Program-made: the position numbers and the translations under genes | Origin: an uncultured Oscillospiraceae bacterium | Lineage (GTDB): Bacteria; Bacillota; Clostridia; Oscillospirales; Acutalibacteraceae | Length of the DNA stretch: 5,133 nucleotides | Reading direction: 5' to 3' | NCBI GenBank assembly: GCA_900552285.1 | Contig: URYV01000115.1 | Coordinates: forward strand, 1 to 5,133 | Shown here: positions 1 through 5,085 of the stretch, piece after piece | How the letters are laid out: every line of letters starts with the position of its first letter | How positions within the stretch are numbered: position 1 is the stretch's first letter | Notes under the pieces: generated by a model | What the model saw: the letters and a program-made list of their open reading frames with translations, nothing else | Database searches by the model: none | Told to the model about the DNA's origin: nothing

Positions 1-3
1 TGA

Positions 4-160
4 ATTTCAGGGAATCCCGACAGATTCATCTGGCAAATATACCACATTCCCCACACAACCGATATTCCCAAACAAAACAGTGCTATTGTAACTAACCAAG
101 GAGTTGAATTTACTTTAGGATGGCAAGATAAGATTGGTGACTTCTCATACGGCATCACAA
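4..160 (+). pseudogene. Fragment of a SusC/RagA-family TonB-dependent receptor (Bacteroidota type)
   Basis: Plus-strand frame 1 is open from base 4 to a TGA at 169-171, with another TGA at 1-3. Its second half reads N-Q-G-V-E-F-T-L-G-W-Q-D-K-I-G-D-F-S-Y-G-I-T (about bases 94-159). This matches the strand pattern 'N-x-G-V/W-E-x-x-L-G-W-x-D-K-I-G-D-F-S-Y' typical of the C-terminal beta-barrel of SusC-like outer-membrane receptors, which import glycans with SusD partners in Bacteroidota. A full protein is around 1,000 residues; only about 50 are here, with no start, plug domain or barrel end. After G-I-T the reading leaves the family (K-E-L-stop), so the homology ends near 157-160. The stretch is more AT-rich than the rest of the window and lies opposite in strand to every core gene. 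The family call rests on motif recognition. I infer that it is foreign DNA joined to a Clostridia sequence, most likely by assembly. Confidence 0.7.
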
Positions 161-220
161 AAGAATTATGACGGCAAGGGCGACTATCAACAGAACAATT
201 GCTTCAACTGTAATATCCAT
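155..220 (-). CDS. Short hydrophobic ORF (21 aa), probably the truncated start of a membrane protein
   Basis: An ATG at 218-220 opens a 21-codon frame ending at TGA (155-157). The peptide begins M-D-I-T-V-E-A and is then almost wholly aliphatic (I-V-L-L-I-V-A-L-A-V-I-I-L-L), a single membrane-spanning segment. The start is well supported: an A-rich AGGAG (229-233) sits 8 nt upstream and a promoter-like pair lies before it. The stop falls where the SusC-like fragment ends on the other strand, so the peptide was probably cut off by that junction and the true gene would continue. The alternative is a genuine small membrane peptide, such as a holin-like or type I toxin-like product, but no family motif supports that. 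Function unknown. Confidence 0.4.
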   Translation of the reverse strand: MDITVEAIVLLIVALAVIILL

Positions 221-242
221 TAAAAATTCTCCTTTTTTCTTT

Positions 243-271
243 AACATAACATATATTATTTCAAAAAGCAA
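243..271 (-). promoter_or_regulatory. Candidate promoter for the short hydrophobic ORF
   Basis: On the minus strand a TTGCTT (266-271) and a TATGTT (243-248) are separated by exactly 17 nt, and a TG dinucleotide one base before the second hexamer gives an extended -10. The pair lies downstream of the terminator at 284-328 and upstream of the AGGAG at 229-233. A start near 236 would leave a very short leader. The match to sigma-A consensus is partial (3/6 and 4/6) in an AT-rich stretch, so this is tentative. Confidence 0.35.
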
Positions 272-283
272 GAAATTTATTGC

Positions 284-328
284 AAAAAGACAGGCTCTCC
301 GACAAAATGATGCCGAAGAGCCGTCTTT
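284..328 (-). terminator. Strong intrinsic terminator after the dockerin protein gene
   Basis: On the minus strand, AAAGAC-GGCTCT-TCGGCA (328 down to 311) pairs with TGTCGG-AGAGCC-T-GTCTTT across a 6-nt loop. This gives an approximately 18-bp stem with one bulged T and two G-U wobbles, running into a T tract. It begins 36 nt after the TAA of the dockerin gene and would separate that gene from the ORF at 155-220. The complementary strand also folds but has a poorer T run, so termination is mainly of minus-strand transcripts. Confidence 0.85.
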
Positions 329-364
329 GGAGAATAAAAGAAAAAGAAGAATTAAAACGAAATG

Positions 365-2245
365 TTAAAATGAAGAGATTTTACCCACCGAATACTGAAG
401 TATAAGCAGGGCGTCGGTTGCCGTGATGCTGCCGTCTTTGTCCACGTCGGCTGCATTTTGCCGTGCGCTTTCAAGGGTGATTTTGCCCACCGTGGCCTGA
501 AGGGCAAGCAGAGCGTCGGAGGAAGTGATGCGGCCGTCAAGATTTACGTCGCCGAGCGCATAATCGTCGTCGCCATCAAGAGAGCTGTCGTCAATTACAA
601 TGCTCCACTCGGAGGTGTCGGTCACGTCGGGGGAGGAGTAAATAACATAATTGATGTTTTTAACCACCTTGATTTTAAAGACCGTTTCGCCGTTTTGCAA
701 AATGTTAACGGTTTTTCCCGACGCGGCGGAGGCCCTTGAGGTGATATAGCCCTGGCTGTTTCTCGGAACGGTTGTCATTGCGGAGGAGCCCGCACCGAAA
801 ACCGTGGCGCCGTCTATCGTGAGGGTGCCGTCGCAGTCGAGAGGTTCGTTGTCGCCGCCGGCCTTCATGCCCCATATAACGAGGCTGCCGCCCAGCAGAT
901 TGAGGTCGCCGTTGGAGTCAAGTCCGTCTCCCTCGGCGTTGACGAAAATTTCACCGCCGTAGATGTTTATGGTATAGTCGGACGAACCGCCCTGACCTGG
1001 AGCCGAACCGCCGTTTCCTCCGGGATTGCCTCCGGGGCCGCCCTGACCGGGACGTCCGCCGCCGGGGTTAAATCCGCCGCCGGCAGGGCCTTGGTTTTCG
1101 TCGGAACCGCCGGCTGCGTTAATGCCGTCGTCGGAGCTTACCACGCTTATGTTTCCCGAATAAACGTTGACGGTTCCCGCTTCAAGACCCTCATAGCAGG
1201 TGAGAATGTTAATGTTTATCAGCGAATTGTCGGCGTCGTTTTGCCCCACGTCAAGGGTGGTGTCGGCATGAATTCCGTCGTCACCTGTTTTGATTTCGAA
1301 ATCGCCGCCCGTTATGCAAATATAGCTGTCGGAATGTATCGAATCGTCGGCCGTGTTAAGGACAAATCTTCCTCCGCTTACGGTTATCGAGTTTGTGCTG
1401 TCCTCGGTGTCGGCGTCCTCGTCGGAGGAAAAGGAGGCTTTTATGCCCTTGCGGCTGTCGGTGTCGGAATTAAAGCTCTCGTCGTCATATCCCGTGCCCG
1501 TTGTGATGTCAAAGCTGCCGTCGGTTATTGTTATGTCCTGAGCCGACTGAATTCCGTCGCCGCCCGCGTTTATTGTTATGCTGCCGCCGTTTATGTAAAT
1601 CTGAGCGGCGGTGCCGTCCTCGGCTGAAACCGCGTCTGGGTCGGTGCGTATTCCGTCGCCCGACGCCGTGATGTTTATGCTTCCCGAGTTTATGTTGATG
1701 ATATTGTCGCAGGAAATTCCGTGGTTTGCCGACACAATGTTAAGGGTCAGGCTTTCAATCGTCAAAACACCCGATGTGCCGAGCTTAATCGCGTTTTTGG
1801 TGGCGCAGTTCAAATTGAGAACGCCCTTTCCCGTGAGGGTTATGTTTGCCGAGACTTTTCCTTTGATGACCGCCGATTCGGCATATGCGGCGTTGGTGCC
1901 GTCACCGCCGTCTGACGTGTCGCCGTAAAGGTCGGCATTGTTAAGCTCGCTGTCCGACAGGGTGTTTTCAAAGCCCTCAAGAGCGTTGACCGTGACCTTC
2001 GCAATGCCGACGGCACTGTCGTTTGCCGTCACGGTAACCGTGTCTCCCGCCGATTCGACGGTTACAAGCTCGCTGTCGCAGGAGGCCGTCATAACCTCTG
2101 TCCCCGTGATGACCGCTCCGCTGTTTTTGCACAGCGTGATTTGCGGATCGAAACCGCTCTCATCCTCGGCCAGACAAAAAGGTACGGCCGAAAAAATGAG
2201 AAAAACACTTAGCAGTACCGATAACGGTTTTGAAAATTTTTTCAT
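365..2245 (-). CDS. Secreted Cthe_2159-type carbohydrate-binding beta-helix protein with C-terminal type I dockerin
   Basis: Length is 626 aa from the ATG at 2243-2245, chosen because AAGGAG (2254-2259) sits 8 nt upstream; the in-frame GTG at 2252-2254 overlaps that site. Residues 1-26 are a Sec signal peptide (M-K-K-F start, hydrophobic core, V-P-F-C-L-A before E-D) with no good lipobox. About 35-90 is beta-rich, perhaps Ig-like. From about 120 to 490 there are repeated beta-helix turns with G-D-G-I, D-D-G-I or D-S-I-H corners and 'I-T-G-G-x-F-x-I' strands, as in the DUF4353/Cthe_2159 family. That family's founding member, from Clostridium thermocellum, is a calcium-containing beta-helix that binds acidic plant polysaccharides and lacks shown catalysis. 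A Gly/Pro-rich insert lies at 378-422. The C-terminus (about 565-626) is a dockerin with two calcium loops, D566-V-N-L-D-G and D600-V-D-K-D-G, each followed by an A-L-L-x-L-Q helix. I infer a non-catalytic substrate-binding part docked on a cohesin scaffold. The gene appears monocistronic. Confidence 0.88.
   Translation of the reverse strand: MKKFSKPLSVLLSVFLIFSAVPFCLAEDESGFDPQITLCKNSGAVITGTEVMTASCDSELVTVESAGDTVTVTANDSAVGIAKVTVNALEGFENTLSDSELNNADLYGDTSDGGDGTNAAYAESAVIKGKVSANITLTGKGVLNLNCATKNAIKLGTSGVLTIESLTLNIVSANHGISCDNIININSGSINITASGDGIRTDPDAVSAEDGTAAQIYINGGSITINAGGDGIQSAQDITITDGSFDITTGTGYDDESFNSDTDSRKGIKASFSSDEDADTEDSTNSITVSGGRFVLNTADDSIHSDSYICITGGDFEIKTGDDGIHADTTLDVGQNDADNSLININILTCYEGLEAGTVNVYSGNISVVSSDDGINAAGGSDENQGPAGGGFNPGGGRPGQGGPGGNPGGNGGSAPGQGGSSDYTINIYGGEIFVNAEGDGLDSNGDLNLLGGSLVIWGMKAGGDNEPLDCDGTLTIDGATVFGAGSSAMTTVPRNSQGYITSRASAASGKTVNILQNGETVFKIKVVKNINYVIYSSPDVTDTSEWSIVIDDSSLDGDDDYALGDVNLDGRITSSDALLALQATVGKITLESARQNAADVDKDGSITATDALLILQYSVGKISSF
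980..1114 (-). repeat. Gly/Pro-rich low-complexity insert in the beta-helix domain
   Basis: This coding stretch (about residues 378-422 of the dockerin protein) is almost all Gly, Pro, Gln, Ser and Asn, with short degenerate repeats such as P-G-G-x, G-Q-G-G and P-G-G-N-G-G. It separates a beta-helix turn ending D-D-G-I-N-A-A from the next strand (Y-T-I-N-I-Y-G-G-E). It is probably a flexible surface loop extruded from the helix. Its repetitive GC-rich DNA is prone to slippage, so its length may vary between strains. Confidence 0.75.
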
Positions 2246-2253
2246 CTTTCTCA

Positions 2254-2259
2254 CTCCTT
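2254..2259 (-). promoter_or_regulatory. Shine-Dalgarno AAGGAG that fixes the dockerin gene start
   Basis: AAGGAG on the minus strand is followed by 8 nt and then ATG (2243-2245), ideal spacing for Gram-positive translation. The longest open frame would start at a GTG (2252-2254) that overlaps this site and has no site of its own, so the ATG is preferred. Confidence 0.75.
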
Positions 2260-2262
2260 ACC

Positions 2263-2291
2263 GTGCCGCATCGGAATTTGAACCGCGGCAC
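2263..2291 (-). promoter_or_regulatory. Hairpin in the 5' leader of the dockerin gene
   Basis: GTGCCGC (minus strand, 2291-2285) and GCGGCAC (2269-2263) form a perfect 7-bp stem around a 15-nt loop, ending four bases before the AAGGAG. There is no T run, so it is not a terminator. It could stabilise the mRNA 5' end or affect ribosome access. It matches no riboswitch class that I recognise. Confidence 0.45.
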
Positions 2292-2313
2292 CTGATTTCT
2301 GTATATAAAATAA

Positions 2314-2348
2314 CCCCTTAACCTTAAAGAAACTTAAAGGTTAAGGGG
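2314..2348 (-). terminator. Intrinsic terminator ending the obg-mrnC-transporter unit
   Basis: CCCCTTAACCTT (minus strand, 2348-2337) pairs perfectly with AAGGTTAAGGGG (2325-2314) across an 11-nt loop. TTATTTTATATA follows as the T-rich tail. The stem starts 22 nt beyond the transporter stop codon. It lies only about 70 nt before the dockerin gene start, so the promoter of that gene must overlap or closely follow it. Confidence 0.8.
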
Positions 2349-2370
2349 AAAATATAAAATATTTTAAATT

Positions 2371-3306
2371 TTATCCCGCAAGGCCTTCGGCAACGCCCAT
2401 CAGAATGATTCCCGTGCCCGCAAGGCCGATGGAAACATACTGAACGGGGGTGAGCTTTTCCTTTATAATGATTCGCGCCCACACCACCGAGAAGAGGCAG
2501 TAGGAGGAGATCATGGGAGCGGCGGCAATGGTGTTGCCGGCAATGGCATATATGTAGGCAAACTGTCCCGCCGTTTCGCAAATCGCGCCGGTGAGACGGA
2601 ATTTTCCGCTTTTGAAGGTGAATTTCTCACGCTTTATGACGTAAACGAAGATGAAGCAGATTATCGCCATGAGAAGGAAGGTCAGCTCATATGCGATGTT
2701 GGCGCTTTCCTCGGACAGCACGCCCGAAACGACGTTGCCGGCGTCGTCCTCTTCAATAAGGAGCATTCCGTCGAAGAAGGTTCCGAGGGCGTCGATTATA
2801 CAGTAGGTTATGGGGAGGAAAATGGCGATAAAGCTGTGAGTGTATTTCTTGTCGATTTTTTCGCCCTGCAAAAGACGGTCCTGTTTTTCGTATTTGCGTT
2901 CAAGCACCGAAAGCAGAATGATACCGGCCATGATAAAGCAAACGGCAACGATTTGAAGGGCCGACAGCTCGTCCCCGAGGAAGAAATAGCACATGACGGC
3001 CGCCACCGCGCCCGAGCAGTTGCATATGGGGGTGGAAACCGACAGCACAAGATAGCGCAGACCGATATATCCGATTATCATGGAAAGAATATACATGCTC
3101 GAGGCGGGCAGGTAGGTTATCATGTCGGAAAGTTTGAATTCCGCTCCGGTGAGCAGCTCTATTCCGGCATGAATTCCCATGACAAGACCGACGGCGATGA
3201 CGATTTTCCATTGGGTGTATTTTTCGTTTTTGTCCGAACCCATTTTCGTAAACAGGTCGGAAGCGCTCCAAAAGAAGATTGCGACAAGCGCAAGTATGAA
3301 CCACAT
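2371..3306 (-). CDS. EamA/DMT-superfamily transporter, ten predicted membrane helices
   Basis: The 311-aa product has the drug/metabolite transporter layout: two halves of about five hydrophobic helices. Segments are near residues 1-17, 32-50, 65-80, 84-108, 115-135, then 158-178, 203-224, 238-256, 259-280 and 288-306, with charged linkers at about 136-157 and 180-200. The end of each half has the EamA pattern: a helix, then G-D-E-L (111-114) or K-E-K-L-T (282-286), then Q-I/Q-Y and a Gly-rich last helix (A-G-I-I-L-L; G-I-I-L-M-G). W13 and D17 in helix 1 (F-W-S-A-S-D) are common in the family. DMT members export amino acids, sugars, nucleotide derivatives or drugs; the sequence does not say which. 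The ATG at 3304-3306 lies 5 nt after the mrnC stop, with AAAGGAAT inside the mrnC end, so the genes are probably co-transcribed. Confidence 0.85.
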   Translation of the reverse strand: MWFILALVAIFFWSASDLFTKMGSDKNEKYTQWKIVIAVGLVMGIHAGIELLTGAEFKLSDMITYLPASSMYILSMIIGYIGLRYLVLSVSTPICNCSGAVAAVMCYFFLGDELSALQIVAVCFIMAGIILLSVLERKYEKQDRLLQGEKIDKKYTHSFIAIFLPITYCIIDALGTFFDGMLLIEEDDAGNVVSGVLSEESANIAYELTFLLMAIICFIFVYVIKREKFTFKSGKFRLTGAICETAGQFAYIYAIAGNTIAAAPMISSYCLFSVVWARIIIKEKLTPVQYVSIGLAGTGIILMGVAEGLAG

Positions 3307-3311
3307 AAATA

Positions 3312-3701
3312 TTATTCCTTTGCTATTATTTTAAAAAGCTCCGCCGCTCTGTCCTTCATGTCGGAAAGATAGAGCCAGCCGAAAAGCGCCTCAAGCCCCG
3401 TAGCCGCATGATAGTCGGCGGAGGAGGCGTTTTTTGCCGAATGGGGAGGGTGGGCGTTTCTGCCCCGCTTGAAAATCGCAAGCTCCTTTTCGGAGAGGCA
3501 ATCGGAAATTTTCCGAAAGGCCTCGGCCTGAGCCGCCGCCTTTACCATTTGAACCTTGCGGGAATTAAGCTCCCCGGCGGGGCGGTTGGCAAGGCAGGCA
3601 AGATACTCTCTCACAAAAAGCTCATAAACGCCGTCGCCCACAAAGGCGAGGGTGAGGGGGCTTAAGTTGTCGGGATTACAGTTTTCACCTAAAAGTCTCA
3701 T
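3312..3701 (-). CDS. mrnC: Mini-ribonuclease III (23S rRNA maturation RNase)
   Basis: The 129-aa protein has the RNase III catalytic domain but no double-stranded-RNA-binding domain, as expected for Mini-III. The N-terminal motif A-F-V-G-D-G-V-Y-E-L-F-V-R (19-31) holds the metal-binding Asp (D23) and E27. K-R-G-R-N-A (78-83) is the positively charged segment typical of the family, and the second acidic motif is G-L-E-A-L-F-G-W-L-Y (102-111), with E104. The enzyme works as a dimer and in Bacillus subtilis cleaves 23S rRNA precursor near both ends, aided by ribosomal protein L3. The start is an ATG with GGAG 5 nt upstream, 13 nt after the obg stop codon. Next to Obg, itself a 50S assembly factor, this suggests a ribosome-biogenesis pair. 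The gene looks intact. Confidence 0.92.
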   Translation of the reverse strand: MRLLGENCNPDNLSPLTLAFVGDGVYELFVREYLACLANRPAGELNSRKVQMVKAAAQAEAFRKISDCLSEKELAIFKRGRNAHPPHSAKNASSADYHAATGLEALFGWLYLSDMKDRAAELFKIIAKE

Positions 3702-3714
3702 AAGCTCTCCGAAA

Positions 3715-5007
3715 TCAGGTCACAAAGTCAAATTCCATGCCGTCAATGGAAACGGTGTCTCCGTCCTCGACGCCCATGTCCTTAAGCCCGTCGATTATGC
3801 CGCTGTCTCTGAGCACGCGCTCAAAATACTGAAGCGACTCATAGTCGTCGGGGTTTATTGTCGACATGATTTTGGAAAGCCAGGGTGCGTCGACAACATA
3901 TATATCGCCGTCCTTTGTTATTTCAAACCTGTTGCGGGCGATTTCGGTTTCGGGCTCGGGATCGGGCTCAAAGCGAACTACCGGGGGAAGGGCGGACAGC
4001 ATGGCGGCGATTTTGTTGACTATTTCCCTTGTTCCCTCGCATATGGGAGCGGTCAGCTCGAAAAACTCATAGCCTTTTTGTTCGACATAATTTTTAAATC
4101 TTTCGATTTGCTCTGCCGAGGCAAGGTCGCACTTGTTGCCCGCCACGATCTGCGGGCGCTTTGCCAAATCCTCGCTGAAAACGGCAAGCTCCTTATTTAT
4201 GGCATCGAAATCCTCGCAGGGATCTCTGCCCTCGCTGCCCGAAACATCGACAATGTGGAGCAGCATACGGCAGCGCTCGACATGGCGCAGAAATTCGTGA
4301 CCGAGCCCCACGCCCTCTCCGGCTCCTTCGATAAGACCGGGAATGTCGGCCATAACAAAGGATGAGCCTTCTCCGAGGCGCACAACGCCGAGCACGGGGG
4401 AAAGGGTGGTGAAATGATAGTTGGCGATTTTCGGTCTCGCCTCGCTGACCACCGAAACAAGGGTGGATTTCCCCACGTTCGGAAAGCCGATGAGCCCCAC
4501 GTCTGCAAGAAGCTTGAGCTCGAGCTGAACCTCTTTTTCCTCACCGGGTACGCCGCTTTTGGCAAAACGGGGAGCCTGCCTTGTGGGGGTGGCGAAATGG
4601 CTGTTTCCCCAGCCGCCTCTGCCGCCCTTGCAGAGGACGAAATCATCGGAATCGGACATATCCTTGATAATCTCATTCGTGGCCAGATCGCGCACGACGG
4701 TGCCTCTGGGCACCTTGATGATCAGATTTTCGCCGTTCTTTCCGCGGCAGCGCTTTCCCTGCCCGTTTTCGTAGCACACGCCCAGATCGCACACCGCCGG
4801 CAGATAGCCCAGCTTGGCACTCTCCTGAAACAGCTCAAAGGCCCGCACCGGGTCACGCTCCACGCCGGTGCCGTTGTCATGGCACACCGCCAGCCAGTAA
4901 AGAGCCGTGGGGTCGTCCGGCTCCGTGCGGCTGAACCATGCAAAGGCCTTGTCCGGGTCCTTCTTCACACCGCCGGTGCCGTAAAAATAATGCAGTCCCA
5001 TCTGCAC
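3715..5007 (-). CDS. obg: Obg/CgtA GTPase lacking its N-terminus, fused in frame to Sel1 repeats
   Basis: The frame reads 430 aa from a GTG (5005-5007). Residues from about 84 to 430 are Obg: the end of the Gly-rich Obg fold (G-K-R-C-R-G-K-N-G-E, then K-V-P-R-G-T-V-V-R-D and G-G-R-G-G-W-G-N), then the G domain. Its motifs are G1 G-F-P-N-V-G-K-S-T (174-182), G2 Y-H-F-T-T (197-201), G3 D-I-P-G (221-224), G4 N-K-C-D (291-294) and a divergent G5 (T-A-P, 319-321). The C-terminal OCT domain is about 358-430. Obg is a GTPase needed for 50S assembly and growth control. The first ~75 residues of the conserved Obg fold are missing; residues 1-79 are Sel1 repeats instead. The switch at 4756-4770 is also a GC step. 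I infer that the true gene has a normal N-terminus elsewhere and that the fusion and GTG start are probably artefacts. The Obg assignment itself is secure. Confidence 0.9.
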   Translation of the reverse strand: MQMGLHYFYGTGGVKKDPDKAFAWFSRTEPDDPTALYWLAVCHDNGTGVERDPVRAFELFQESAKLGYLPAVCDLGVCYENGQGKRCRGKNGENLIIKVPRGTVVRDLATNEIIKDMSDSDDFVLCKGGRGGWGNSHFATPTRQAPRFAKSGVPGEEKEVQLELKLLADVGLIGFPNVGKSTLVSVVSEARPKIANYHFTTLSPVLGVVRLGEGSSFVMADIPGLIEGAGEGVGLGHEFLRHVERCRMLLHIVDVSGSEGRDPCEDFDAINKELAVFSEDLAKRPQIVAGNKCDLASAEQIERFKNYVEQKGYEFFELTAPICEGTREIVNKIAAMLSALPPVVRFEPDPEPETEIARNRFEITKDGDIYVVDAPWLSKIMSTINPDDYESLQYFERVLRDSGIIDGLKDMGVEDGDTVSIDGMEFDFVT

Positions 5008-5082
5008 CGCTGCGGCGCAGTCACCATTCTGGGCCGCCTGACGGCAGTTCTCCAGCCGCTCCTGCTGCTCCCGCCCCAGATT
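4771..5082 (-). pseudogene. Sel1-repeat protein fragment, broken at both ends
   Basis: The reading frame shared with obg is open back to a TAG at 5083-5085, giving about 104 codons of Sel1-like (TPR-related) repeats. Repeat 1 runs A-A-Q-N-G-D-C-A-A-A-V-Q-M-G-L-H-Y-F-Y-G-T-G-G and then K-K-D-P-D-K-A-F-A-W-F. Repeat 2 is T-A-L-Y-W-L-A-V-C-H-D-N-G-T-G-V-E-R-D-P-V-R-A-F-E-L-F. Repeat 3 stops at L-G-V-C-Y-E-N-G-Q-G, where Obg begins. These match the ~36-residue family pattern of 'A-x-x-x-L-G-x-x-Y-x-x-G-x-G-V-x-x-D-x-x-K-A'. Such solenoids mediate protein-protein contacts. The only start-like codons, GTG 5005-5007 and ATG 4999-5001, fall inside repeat 1, so the real start is missing. Higher GC and strong G/C third-position use differ from the Obg part, suggesting another genome of origin. 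Confidence 0.75.
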
Positions 5083-5085
5083 CTA

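Noticed and set aside
168..368. 66-codon plus-strand open frame between the SusC fragment and the dockerin gene
   Set aside because: It has no ribosome binding site of note and runs straight through the terminator hairpin at 284-328. Its Lys/Arg-rich end comes from A-rich intergenic sequence.
980..1114. CRISPR-like or tandem repeat array
   Set aside because: The repetition is codon-level Gly/Pro low complexity inside an open reading frame, without constant direct repeats or spacers.
1091..1627. 178-codon open frame on the plus strand opposite the dockerin gene, plus several shorter ones there
   Set aside because: The product is a Val/Gly/Ala-rich shadow of the repeated beta-helix codons, with no family motif. 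The minus-strand frame has a signal peptide, domain structure and dockerin, so the antisense frame reflects codon bias.
2263..2292. tRNA-like 3' end (GGTTCAAATTCC between 7-bp arms) in the leader of the dockerin gene
   Set aside because: The T-loop spacing is off by one, so the conserved C61 is missing. There are also only 15 nt between the arms, leaving no room for D or anticodon arms.
2836..3372. 178-codon plus-strand open frame opposite the transporter
   Set aside because: It has no recognisable domain and spans the transporter start and the end of mrnC, both clearly coding on the minus strand. It is a shadow frame.
3652..4365. 237-codon plus-strand open frame opposite obg
   Set aside because: It overlaps the conserved GTPase and OCT domains of Obg in antisense and has no motif of its own.
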